The position numbers were made by a program, and so were the translations under genes. The notes beneath the pieces were generated by a model. The model did no database searches. It was not told the DNA's origin and worked only from the letters and a program-made list of their open reading frames with translations. From CALTSX01 sp051647685 (lineage in GTDB: Bacteria; Chlamydiota; Chlamydiia; Chlamydiales; CALTSX01): 57,691 nucleotides of DNA. The stretch is from assembly GCA_051647685.1 (NCBI GenBank), contig JBOFEG010000011.1, forward strand, positions 1 through 57,691, written 5' to 3'. This document shows positions 36,337 to 44,640 of the stretch, in pieces. Numbering within the stretch: the first letter of the stretch is position 1; each line of letters begins with the position of its first letter.

Positions 36337-38487
36337 ATGTATCCTATAAGAAATTTTAATTTTTCTACTATTATTAATTTTAATGAACAGCAAGAAAGAA
36401 GGGCAATAATAGAGCAAGCTCATCTTTTAATATCGGATGAGTCTAATGAAAGTAGAAAATCTATTGTTAATATTTTACTTAAAACATTACCAGAAGAAAG
36501 AGAATCTTTAATAAATGACGCTCTTAAGTTAGTTACTGCTGATACTGAAGATGAAGATAAAGAAGAACTGCTCATTATTTTATCTAATATATGCCAAGAA
36601 GAACGAAGAGAAATAATAGAGGAAACTTGCCGCTTAGGTATTGAAGATAATGATACTAAATCATTAATCTTTGAAATCTTATCTCATATATCTCAAGAAG
36701 AAAGAAAATCTCTAATAGATGATGTTCGTCGTTTAATTATTGATGATGTGTCTGATGAAGTGATTGATTTATATAAACCGTTAATTGTAAATAAATTATG
36801 CAAAATTGGTAAGGAAGAAAGAAAAACTGTAATTGATGAAATGATTCTGTTATTCAAAAATGATAAATCGGCTCAGAGTATTAATAGAATTTTTAATTCG
36901 ATAATTGGTCTCCCACTAGAAGCTAGATCACTTTTAATAGCACAGGCTCTACATGTAATTACTGATACAATGCCTGCTTCCGATAGGGAAATACTTATTG
37001 ATTTTTTAAGCCTGATACCTGTGGATGAAATAGAATTTTTAACAACGCAAGCTCTTCGTTTAATTACTGATACAATGTCTTCCTTAGATAGAAAACGAAT
37101 TATGGAACGTTTAAGTCAAGTGCCTGTAAATGAAATGGACTCTTTAACGACACAAGTTCTTCGTTTGATTACGGATTCAATGTCTTCTCGTGACATAATA
37201 CATCTTATTGATTTTTTAACTACGATACCTTTAGAAGACATGCAATTTTTAATAACAGAAGCTCTTCGTTTAATTACTAACGATATGACGCCTCAAAATA
37301 GAGAAGATGTTATTTCTTATTTAGTTTCTCTCTCTGAAAATCAGAGAGAATTCTTCATAATGCAAGTTCTTCATTTAAGCACCGAGGATATTACAGGTGA
37401 AAATAGGGTGCGAATAATAAGTTCAATATACGACACATTTGATAAATACAAATTTGTAACTAATAGTAACGAAATAATTCATAATCCTATGACAGTCATT
37501 GTATCTTTATATGACACATTACAAAGAAGCTATATAGGATTGTTGCCCTCTTATATTGAATATACTAATTCTCAAGGAGTAGATGATGGAGGATTAACGA
37601 GATCTTTTGTAGCGGCATTGACCGAATCTTTTTGTAATCCAGATTATGGCTTTGTTACTAATAGTGAAAAGGGAGTTATTCCAATCACAGGGGTGAATGG
37701 ATCTTCGCCTTTATCTATAAGAGATAAAGAGAAATGCTTTAAAATAATCGGAAGGTTTTTTTCGTCTGCAATACAAGAATATAAATCTATAGTTCTAGGT
37801 CAATATTTTCATCCAATAGTATTTGAAATGATCTTCAATCTAACGGCTGAAGATCTTGCAAACTATCATTCATCTTCAGTATTTAATAAAATGTTAAAAA
37901 TTTTGATTATAAAAGAATTGAATGCGCCAGAAGAATTTGCGGAAGCTGTTATTCAAGATAAGATTACCGATGAGATTAAAGAAATATACTGTATTGACTC
38001 AAAAGAAGAATGTATAAAAGAATATAATTTCGACAAAAAAATTGAAGCAATTCTTATCATTGCAAAGTCCATGTATGACTCTCTATTAAATAAGGTTGAA
38101 TGGGGTCCCTTAAAAGGAGATTCAGTAGAAGTATTAAGAGATAAAATACAGGGGATCCTTTCTAGAGATAGGGTTAAAAACGCTCTTCAAATCGATGAAA
38201 TGGATGAAGTGGATGAAACTTCTTTTGAATATATTAAAAAATGGATTACCGGAACAAATTCCGAAATGTTAGAAAAATTTATTGATGCTATCTCAGGAAT
38301 GAAAACATTAAACTCAACTACGAAATTAAACATAGCTGGTCTAAATGGCCTGAATAAACTTCCCCAATTCCATACCTGTTTCTTTAGAATAGATCTTTCC
38401 CAATACTCAAGCTACGAGGCATTTAAAGAAAAATTAGAAATAAGTTTAGATTATTGCATGCTCGATAGCGGCTTTCAGATGGCTTAA
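36337..38487 (+). CDS. HECT-domain E3 ubiquitin ligase homologue with ten helical repeats
   Basis: 716 residues. Residues ~20-365 are ten helical repeats of 33-39 residues (core ALRLITDTMSSLDRKRI, then a second helix and ER/EM). From about 370 a HECT domain follows. The N-lobe has VDDGGLTRSF (Asp416, Asp417, Gly418, Gly419), matching the conserved GGL-R site of HECT ligases. The C-lobe has LPQFHTCFFRIDLSQYSS with catalytic Cys681, and ends DSGFQMA, matching the typical EGFGLA end. HECT enzymes take ubiquitin from E2 onto this Cys and pass it to a target. Bacteria lack ubiquitin, so the likely site of action is a host cell. The N-terminus MYPIRN is shared with the next gene. No signal peptide; type III secretion is possible but not shown. 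Confidence 0.88.
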   Translation: MYPIRNFNFSTIINFNEQQERRAIIEQAHLLISDESNESRKSIVNILLKTLPEERESLINDALKLVTADTEDEDKEELLIILSNICQEERREIIEETCRLGIEDNDTKSLIFEILSHISQEERKSLIDDVRRLIIDDVSDEVIDLYKPLIVNKLCKIGKEERKTVIDEMILLFKNDKSAQSINRIFNSIIGLPLEARSLLIAQALHVITDTMPASDREILIDFLSLIPVDEIEFLTTQALRLITDTMSSLDRKRIMERLSQVPVNEMDSLTTQVLRLITDSMSSRDIIHLIDFLTTIPLEDMQFLITEALRLITNDMTPQNREDVISYLVSLSENQREFFIMQVLHLSTEDITGENRVRIISSIYDTFDKYKFVTNSNEIIHNPMTVIVSLYDTLQRSYIGLLPSYIEYTNSQGVDDGGLTRSFVAALTESFCNPDYGFVTNSEKGVIPITGVNGSSPLSIRDKEKCFKIIGRFFSSAIQEYKSIVLGQYFHPIVFEMIFNLTAEDLANYHSSSVFNKMLKILIIKELNAPEEFAEAVIQDKITDEIKEIYCIDSKEECIKEYNFDKKIEAILIIAKSMYDSLLNKVEWGPLKGDSVEVLRDKIQGILSRDRVKNALQIDEMDEVDETSFEYIKKWITGTNSEMLEKFIDAISGMKTLNSTTKLNIAGLNGLNKLPQFHTCFFRIDLSQYSSYEAFKEKLEISLDYCMLDSGFQMA
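36394..37440 (+). repeat. Ten ~35-residue helical repeats in the first HECT protein
   Basis: Units begin with ER or a similar acidic/basic pair (ERRAII, ERESLI, ERREII, ERKSLI, ERKTVI, ARSLLI, EIEFLT, EMDSLT, DMQFLI, QREFFI). Each contains two predicted helices. Units six to nine are most alike (shared ALRLITDTMSS), suggesting local amplification. Probably a substrate-binding array. Confidence 0.8.
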
Positions 38488-38626
38488 GATACAAGTTATC
38501 TAATCATAGAGTAAAAGTTTTAATTCTCATTCTTTACATAGCTAGTGGTAATTATATTTTAGTCGATAGTTACTCTTTATGCTTAGGATAACTATATTAA
38601 AAAAAGACATATACAGAAAAATATCT

Positions 38627-40135
38627 ATGTATCCTATAAGGAATCGCATACCTTTAGTTACTCCTCTTCTTGATCATGAACTGTTAGTCCAGCAAGCGCA
38701 TCGCTTAACAACCACCGCAATGCATTCGGAAGATCAAGCCCTGATTATTAGTAAATTAGCCTTACTATTTCCCGAGGACAGAAAAGATCTAATAACTCAA
38801 GTATTACCAGTAATAACGGACACTATGTCTGTGCAAGATCGGATGTTCCTTATTAATAGATTATCGTTTATGCGGCAAGACGAAAGGGAGCTACTAATAA
38901 GGCAAGCCCTAACTTTATTGTCTGATTCTATGTCTGATCAAGATCGGATATTTATTATCAATAAACTATCTTTCATGTCTGCATGCGAAAGAGACCTGGT
39001 AGTTATGCAAGCTCTTCGTTTAATTAAGGATGATATGTCTGCTAAGGACAGGAGAGCCATAATTGAAGGGAAAATTCTGTTGCTGCATAGAAAATATCGC
39101 TTTAGAATTAGCAGTCATGAAATAATAGAAAATCCTATAAAAATTCTTTTAGACATCTTTGAAACATTTGTAAGGAATCCAATACAAATATCGTTATATT
39201 CTATTGAATATATTGACGCTCAGACGATAGATGATGGTGGACTAATGCGATCTTTTGTAGCTAAGTTGACAGAATCTTTTTGTAATGCAAAATATTCTCT
39301 TGTTACAGAGACTGAATTGGGAGTAATTCCAACTCTAAATAATACGGAATCTTTTTTGCTATCTTTAGAAGATCAAGAAAAATGCTTTAAGACTATCGGA
39401 AGGTTCTTTTCTACTGCTTTGCAACAGTATAATTTTATAGTCTTAGGACAAAATTTTCATCCCATTGTATTTGAAATGATCTTCTCTCTAACGGTAGAAG
39501 ATCTGGCTAAGCTAGATTCGCAAGAAGTATTTGATAAAATGTTCCTTGTATGGTTGTTACAAGAACGAAATATAGACGAAAGAATGGGAAAAAATATTGT
39601 TAAAGACAAAATCACGAAGGAAGTAAGAGATATTTATTGTATTAACTCAAAAGCTGAATTTATAAAAATGTACCGTTTAGAGGAAAAAATTAAAGCAATT
39701 CTTATATTGACAAGATCAATCTATGATTCTCTCTCAAATAAGGGCGAGTGGGAGACTCTAAAAGGAAATTCAGCGACTACTTTGCGAGAAAAAATTCAGG
39801 GAACTATTTCTAAAGAGGACGTTATAAAAGTTCTTTCTTTAGATGATCTAGACAAAGTAAAGGAAACATCAGTGCAATATATTAAAAAATGGGTTACTGA
39901 AACGAGCACTGAGAGATTAATAGAATTGGTCGAAGCCATTTCCGGAATAAAGACATTGAGTCGCACTACGAAACTCAATGTGTCAGGCGTTAAGGGGATG
40001 GATAAACTTCCTGTATTTTATATGTGTTTTTCTCGAATAGAGTTATCTGAATATACAAGTTACAAGATATTTAAAGAAAGACTAGAGGTAAGTCTAGACC
40101 ATTGTCTCATAGGCAGTGGTTTTCAAATGGCTTAA
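38627..40135 (+). CDS. Second HECT-domain E3 ubiquitin ligase homologue, four repeats
   Basis: 502 residues from the ATG at 38627, chosen because its first six residues MYPIRN and the DNA around them match the paralogue; a start at 38579 would add 16 residues without such support. Four repeats of about 35 residues (units ending SMSDQDRIFIINKLSFM) precede a HECT domain with IDDGGLMRSF and C-lobe LPVFYMCFSRIELSEYTS, Cys467, ending GSGFQMA. The usual His-Thr before the Cys is Tyr-Met. Clearly a tandem duplicate of the preceding gene with fewer repeats. It lies 139 nt downstream. Confidence 0.85.
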   Translation: MYPIRNRIPLVTPLLDHELLVQQAHRLTTTAMHSEDQALIISKLALLFPEDRKDLITQVLPVITDTMSVQDRMFLINRLSFMRQDERELLIRQALTLLSDSMSDQDRIFIINKLSFMSACERDLVVMQALRLIKDDMSAKDRRAIIEGKILLLHRKYRFRISSHEIIENPIKILLDIFETFVRNPIQISLYSIEYIDAQTIDDGGLMRSFVAKLTESFCNAKYSLVTETELGVIPTLNNTESFLLSLEDQEKCFKTIGRFFSTALQQYNFIVLGQNFHPIVFEMIFSLTVEDLAKLDSQEVFDKMFLVWLLQERNIDERMGKNIVKDKITKEVRDIYCINSKAEFIKMYRLEEKIKAILILTRSIYDSLSNKGEWETLKGNSATTLREKIQGTISKEDVIKVLSLDDLDKVKETSVQYIKKWVTETSTERLIELVEAISGIKTLSRTTKLNVSGVKGMDKLPVFYMCFSRIELSEYTSYKIFKERLEVSLDHCLIGSGFQMA

Positions 40136-40191
40136 TTTCTTTCTAAAAGATAAATTAAAAAAATTCTAATTTTTTAAGTAGACAACTTTCT

Positions 40192-40743
40192 ATGATTATT
40201 AAAACAGAACGCCTCCTACTCCGTCCTTGGCAAGAAAAAGATATAGAACCATTTTATCGGATGAATGCAGACGAAAGAGTTATGAAATATTTTCCAAAAA
40301 CTCTGACTTGGGAAGAAAGCAACAAGCTTTTCAAAAAAATTTCTACCCATATTGAAAAATTTGATTGGGGACTTTGGGCCGTGGAATTACCAGAAGTAGC
40401 AAATTTTATTGGTTTTATAGGACTGTCTCCCGTTTCGTTTACAGCACATTTTACCCCTTCTGTCGAAATTGGATGGCGTCTCGCTTATCCATATTGGGGT
40501 CAAGGGTATGCAACGGAAGGTGCATTAGCTGCTCTTAGAGTTGGTTTTGAAATACTTCATTTACTAGAAATTGTTTCTTTTACGGCAAAACAAAATAAGC
40601 GTTCGATAGCTGTTATGAAAAAGATCGGAATGCATCACAATGAAAGTGATGATTTTGATCATCCAAAACTTACTCTAGGTAATATACTGTCCAGACATGT
40701 TTTATATCGTCTTTCTATAGACGAATGGAAAAAAACATTCTGA
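40192..40743 (+). CDS. GNAT-family acetyltransferase (RimJ/RimL-like)
   Basis: 183 residues beginning TERLLLRPWQEKDIEPFYRM, with the acetyl-CoA-binding EIGWRLAYPYWGQGYATEGA and the IAVMKKIGM helix. This subgroup N-acetylates proteins or small molecules such as antibiotics. The substrate is not evident. It is part of the rpoC-tal insertion and may be an acquired gene or a lineage-specific protein-modifying enzyme. Confidence 0.88.
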   Translation: MIIKTERLLLRPWQEKDIEPFYRMNADERVMKYFPKTLTWEESNKLFKKISTHIEKFDWGLWAVELPEVANFIGFIGLSPVSFTAHFTPSVEIGWRLAYPYWGQGYATEGALAALRVGFEILHLLEIVSFTAKQNKRSIAVMKKIGMHHNESDDFDHPKLTLGNILSRHVLYRLSIDEWKKTF

Positions 40744-40880
40744 GTAAATTTCTTCAAATTCCAGGTTTTTAGTTATAAAAAATAATTTATTCTTTACAAT
40801 AGACCCCTCTATAATAAGTCAATTTTATATTTATTAACTTAAACTAATGGCAGTACAATAAAACCATATAGGAGGAAATC

Positions 40881-41501
40881 ATGTCTGTGCAAACGACTTC
40901 TCTACAACCTTGGATTCATTGCAATCTGTATAATCAATTCCCTAGTGTCGAAGACGCTAGAAATTCAATAAGTGAGGAATGTAAAATTAAGATAGGAAAA
41001 ATTCTTGGAAACTTTGTTCCAGAATTAATTGGACAGTTTGGAACTACTCTGACTTATGGTCATCATGATCTTAAGGAAAATGAATTTATTATTGGCGAGT
41101 TACAAAAAGGTAAGCTGGTTTCTAAACCGAAACAGAGAACTGTTACGGTATGTCCAATTGCTTGGGTGGCAACTGCTGAGGCATTATTTGCTACTAAAGC
41201 TATAGTTAATGCATCGGAAAAAGTTTTACACTTGGTTAAAATAATAGAAAAAAAGGCTAATAACATTTTACAACATCTACCATTAGAATCTCATGAGAAA
41301 TTCAGCAAATTAAGTATAGCTATAGATCCGAGAATATTATGTGATACAAACAAGACCTATTTTGTAGAAACAAACGATAAAGATATATCTATACTTACAC
41401 CACAACAAAAAGAAGAAGTTGATTTTTCAGCGGAAAAAATTGTATCTACTTACAAATCAATTGATTTACCACAAGTCAATAAAAAAAATTCTGAAACATA
41501 G
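40881..41501 (+). CDS. Hypothetical protein
   Basis: 206 residues with an unusually strong ribosome-binding site (AGGAGG, 5 nt before the ATG). A TATAAT at 40810-40815 could be its -10. The middle part (about 80-125) is Ala/Val-rich and could be an amphipathic or membrane-associated helix (WVATAEALFATKAIVNASEK); the C-terminus is polar. No family recognised. Its location in the island suggests a lineage-specific product. Confidence 0.6.
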   Translation: MSVQTTSLQPWIHCNLYNQFPSVEDARNSISEECKIKIGKILGNFVPELIGQFGTTLTYGHHDLKENEFIIGELQKGKLVSKPKQRTVTVCPIAWVATAEALFATKAIVNASEKVLHLVKIIEKKANNILQHLPLESHEKFSKLSIAIDPRILCDTNKTYFVETNDKDISILTPQQKEEVDFSAEKIVSTYKSIDLPQVNKKNSET

Positions 41502-41598
41502 TGTAGCTCGGATTGTTTACCTTATAGAGGCAGTCATTATTACAGTCATATGAAAAAGTAAATCTACATAAGTTATATAGGTAACTGAGGCTTAAAAG

Positions 41599-41859
41599 TT
41601 AAATTTTTTCAGCTGGAAGAGAATTAGTTCTTCGACTTTCTTCTATAATAAAAGCTCTTTCATCCATTAATATTTTACCGAGCTTATTTTCTCCTTTTTC
41701 TACTGTATGACTCGGACCCTCTCCCCAAAACATATTATCTGTTTGTTCGATAAGAGTCGCAGGAGCAGTTGCAACTAATTTGTCTTTAAGGGTAGGGTTT
41801 TGACTAAATTTAAGATAAATTATCTGTAAAATTGCCGGTAATTCATGTAATTGTTCCGT
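41599..41859 (-). pseudogene. C-terminal remnant of a NADAR (YbiA/DUF1768) protein
   Basis: An 86-codon open frame on the minus strand with no proper start. It reads KFSQNPTLKDKLVATAPATL, then IEQTDNMFWGEGPSHT, then GENKLGKILMDERAF. This follows the C-terminal half of E. coli YbiA (KFEQHAELRALLLATAPAKL...YWGDG...KNRLGYLLMELRE). A TAA at 41860-41862 blocks extension and the N-terminal half with its own catalytic residues is missing. NADAR proteins act as N-glycosidases on riboflavin intermediates or as ADP-ribose removing enzymes. Here it is a relic. Confidence 0.8.
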
Positions 41860-42200
41860 TTAGTACTCAATATGCATATGAAAAACTGAAATCGTTACCA
41901 TATCATGCAAGTAGTCATTTAGAAGTTACGAGCATATCACAAATTCCAAGCGTTGATGAATCGCTGAGTACTGACGATGTAAATCGTTTGCGAGAATTAT
42001 ACGGATGGGAAAAAGACTCCATTGAATCTAAAGGCCGAGGTTTAATTTACTTTGATCACAAAATTCCAAATGGAATGTCTTTTGTGGAGCCATTTACTAC
42101 AGGTTCAGTTTTTCCAGGTAAAAATGGACACGAGGTAAAGGGAAAGAAAGGTACTCATTATATAAATCTACCTGAAGTGAAACCTCCTTATAAAGACTAA
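41832..42200 (+). CDS. Hypothetical protein, possibly 5'-truncated
   Basis: 122 codons from a TTG with no Shine-Dalgarno; no other start is near. It overlaps the 5' part of the NADAR remnant by 28 nt on the other strand, a sign that both were joined by rearrangement. The protein is soluble and mixed, with GRGLIYFDHKIPNG in the middle and a Lys/Gly-rich C-terminus (GKNGHEVKGKKGTHYINL). No family recognised. It may be the 3' part of a lost gene rather than an expressed gene. Confidence 0.4.
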   Translation: MPVIHVIVPFSTQYAYEKLKSLPYHASSHLEVTSISQIPSVDESLSTDDVNRLRELYGWEKDSIESKGRGLIYFDHKIPNGMSFVEPFTTGSVFPGKNGHEVKGKKGTHYINLPEVKPPYKD

Positions 42201-42224
42201 GCAATAATAATTTTTATTATTTAC

Positions 42225-43181
42225 TTATATCATCTTAGAAATTCTTTTTCTGAGTTGTATAGTATCAGTAGCAAAATTACGAATACCCTCAGCTAATTTT
42301 TCCGTTGCCATCGCATTCTCATTGAGTTTCCAACGAAAAGTAGATTCATTGAGAGTAATTTTCGACAATCCGCTTTTTTGTGCAGATTCCAAATCCAATC
42401 TCCGAGTGATATGCGTTGTAGTGTCTGTAAGGGACTGCAAAAGTTTAGGAGATATAGTCAATAGATCACACCCACTAAGCGCCAGTATCTGATCAATATT
42501 TCTAAAACTAGCTCCCATAATTTCTGTTTTGTAATGATGCTTTTTATAGTAATTATAAATCTGTAATACTGATTTAACACCTGGATCTATATCTGCTGAG
42601 TAAGAATCGACTCTTTCCTTCTGTTTATACCAATCGGAAATTCTACCCACAAAAGGTGAAATTAAAGTAACCCCAGCGTTAGCACACGCAATCGCTTGGT
42701 ATAAGTCAAAGAGAAGTGTCATATTGCAATGAATACCCTGTTTCTCAAGCTCTCTAGCAGCTAAGATTCCTTCCCAAGTCGAGGCGAGTTTAATTAAAAT
42801 TCGATCTCTTGAGACGCCAGCTTGTTCATATAACTCAATAAACCGCTGTCCCTGAGAAATACTGCCTTGTTTATCAAAAGATAACCTTGCATCTACTTCT
42901 GTTGAAACACGACCGGGGACAGTTTTGCTAATTTCTATTCCAAAATTGACTGAGAGTTTAGTAATAATTGTATCTAATAGAGCATCGGACGGAATACCTG
43001 CCTTTTTTCCCCATGCAATGGCCTCGTTCAAAAGGAAGGAGTATTTTGGGTTATCGACAGCTTGTAAGATTAAAGTAGGATTTGTAGTAGCGTCTGTGGG
43101 TTTGTATTTTTTAATTTCATCGATTTCTCCGGTATCAGAGACGATAACAGTCCACTGCTGCAGTTGTTCTAAAACGTTCAT
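42225..43181 (-). CDS. tal: Transaldolase
   Basis: 318 residues: TDATTNPTLILQAVD near the N-terminus, DRILIKLASTWEGILAAREL with the Schiff-base Lys, and CNMTLLFDLYQAIACANAG. It transfers a dihydroxyacetone group in the pentose phosphate pathway. In Chlamydia it directly follows rpoC, as I recall; here about 6 kb of accessory genes intervene and it is on the minus strand. Confidence 0.97.
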   Translation of the reverse strand: MNVLEQLQQWTVIVSDTGEIDEIKKYKPTDATTNPTLILQAVDNPKYSFLLNEAIAWGKKAGIPSDALLDTIITKLSVNFGIEISKTVPGRVSTEVDARLSFDKQGSISQGQRFIELYEQAGVSRDRILIKLASTWEGILAARELEKQGIHCNMTLLFDLYQAIACANAGVTLISPFVGRISDWYKQKERVDSYSADIDPGVKSVLQIYNYYKKHHYKTEIMGASFRNIDQILALSGCDLLTISPKLLQSLTDTTTHITRRLDLESAQKSGLSKITLNESTFRWKLNENAMATEKLAEGIRNFATDTIQLRKRISKMI

Positions 43182-43229
43182 AAGAGCTCAAATTATATTT
43201 ATTGAGTTCTATTATAATGATTGGGACCA

Positions 43230-43574
43230 TTAATGAGAATCTCTGGCAACGAAAATCATACCTAGAGTTGCAATCCCGAGCAATATTCCCGTAGCAATGG
43301 CGATATAAGCTTGTTGATTTTCAATAGTATTTTTTCTATTTTTTCTAAAGCAACAATCGGTTTGGTCTTTACTGGAGCAACAAGGACCTTTATTGTTGCA
43401 TGGAGGAGATGTCGAAGCCCTTTGTATTTGATTGAGTCGATAATATTCAGATTCTTCATAGGATGGAAGGGGCGGGACGATTTCTACTTCGTATACTTTT
43501 ACTTTTGGTGTGGCATAGATATTAGTAGAGTGAGCTGTACAAACGAGCAATAAATAACCAATTATTTTTTTCAT
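43230..43574 (-). CDS. Small exported Cys-rich protein with C-terminal membrane helix
   Basis: 114 residues: signal peptide (MKKIIGYLLLVCTAHSTNIYA), a Pro- and Cys-rich middle (SPPCNNKGPCCSSKDQTDCC), and a C-terminal transmembrane helix (about 87-108, AYIAIATGILLGIATLGMIF). So likely a periplasmic, disulfide-bonded protein anchored at its C-terminus. It overlaps nothing and lies 8 nt from its upstream neighbour of the same design, with which it may form an operon. Confidence 0.55.
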   Translation of the reverse strand: MKKIIGYLLLVCTAHSTNIYATPKVKVYEVEIVPPLPSYEESEYYRLNQIQRASTSPPCNNKGPCCSSKDQTDCCFRKNRKNTIENQQAYIAIATGILLGIATLGMIFVARDSH

Positions 43575-43582
43575 ACATTCCC

Positions 43583-43858
43583 TTATCTACTCTGTGGTAC
43601 AGCTATAACTACAGTAGCAATGCCGATTGCAATCCCAATCCCCCAAAACAGGAGAGTCGCGTTCAATTCATCAGAGCTCGGCTCTCGTAGATTCCTCTTT
43701 CTCCTATCTAAACACTCCCCACTAGGTTGATAAACTTGAGATCGATAATATTCTTTATATAGCTTGTCACAAGGTTCACAATTGATATAAGTTTTTGCTT
43801 CGTTAGTTATTAATAATAGAAGTAATAGAATAAGAATCTTAAAATTTTGTTTATACAT
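43583..43858 (-). CDS. Small exported protein with C-terminal membrane helix
   Basis: 91 residues with the same plan as the next gene: N-terminal signal (KILILLLLLLITNEAKT), Cys-containing middle (NCEPCDKLYKEYYRSQVY), and a C-terminal helix (LLFWGIGIAIGIATVVIAVP). The shared YYR and Cys spacing suggests distant paralogy. Start ATG at 43856-43858. No family recognised. Divergent from the V-ATPase operon. Confidence 0.55.
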   Translation of the reverse strand: MYKQNFKILILLLLLLITNEAKTYINCEPCDKLYKEYYRSQVYQPSGECLDRRKRNLREPSSDELNATLLFWGIGIAIGIATVVIAVPQSR

Positions 43859-43958
43859 AATATTCTCTTCTTAAACTTTAATATGTCATAATTTTTTTAA
43901 ATTTCAATTTTTTTTTACTTTATTTATTTTTTCTATAGAAAATTAACCATTTATTAAG

Positions 43959-43964
43959 TATAAT
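43959..43964 (+). promoter_or_regulatory. Possible -10 of the V-ATPase operon
   Basis: A perfect TATAAT lies 42 nt before the atpE start; the -35 region (TAGAAA, 17 bp upstream) is poor. Long T tracts (43889-43932) lie upstream. Weakly supported. Confidence 0.35.
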
Positions 43965-44005
43965 TTCATCGCAGATTAACAGTCTAATTAGAGGGGATAG
44001 GCGCT

Positions 44006-44629
44006 ATGGAAACGCTATCTAATCAAGATAAAGTACAAAAAATCTGTGATACTATCCGAAGAGATACATTATTGCCGGCGGAACTACAGGCAGAAGAAAT
44101 TCTTAAAAATGCTGAACGCCGAGCAGCAATGACTTTGGAAAAAGCTCGCCAAGAGGCCAAACAGCTACAAGAACAAGCGCGCATAGAAATTCTTAAAGAC
44201 AAACAAGCTTGCATTTCTTCTCTACAGATAGCCTGTAAACAAACATTAGATCTATTTAAACAGAAAATTGAAAAAAAAGTTTTCCACGATGGACTGTCGG
44301 AAATAATAGAAGAAACAACAAAAAAACCTGAAATTATTACCCGATGTATTGAATCTGTTTTAGATGCTTTAGCAAAAGAGGGAATTGAACAAGATCTACA
44401 ACTCATTATCTCTAAATCTGTATCGCCACGTGATGTGATAGCTATGCTTGTACAAAAGGCAGTAACGACGCTGGAGTCCTCTCCGATACAACTGGATAGT
44501 TTTGCCGGAGGGGCGAAGATTCGTATAAAAGGGCAACATTTAACTATTGATGTATCAGACATCGCTTTAAAAGAATTGATCGCGGGTTTCTTGAGAGAAG
44601 ATTTTAGGACTCTTGTGTTTTCTTCGTAA
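44006..44629 (+). CDS. atpE: V-type ATP synthase subunit E
   Basis: 207 residues. A helical, charged N-terminus (ELQAEEILKNAERRAAMTLE and on, about 20-75) is the coiled-coil part of the peripheral stalk; the C-terminus is globular. GAGGGGA precedes the ATG. It starts the V-ATPase operon. Sequence identity to the family is low but the coiled coil and the position before A-B-D-I-K support it. Confidence 0.9.
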   Translation: METLSNQDKVQKICDTIRRDTLLPAELQAEEILKNAERRAAMTLEKARQEAKQLQEQARIEILKDKQACISSLQIACKQTLDLFKQKIEKKVFHDGLSEIIEETTKKPEIITRCIESVLDALAKEGIEQDLQLIISKSVSPRDVIAMLVQKAVTTLESSPIQLDSFAGGAKIRIKGQHLTIDVSDIALKELIAGFLREDFRTLVFSS

Positions 44630-44640
44630 GAGGAAGAGCT

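Noticed and set aside
42201..42224. AT palindrome between the orphan ORF and tal as bidirectional terminator
   Set aside because: Only A/T pairs (AATAATAA/TTATTATT) with a 3-nt loop; too weak to call.
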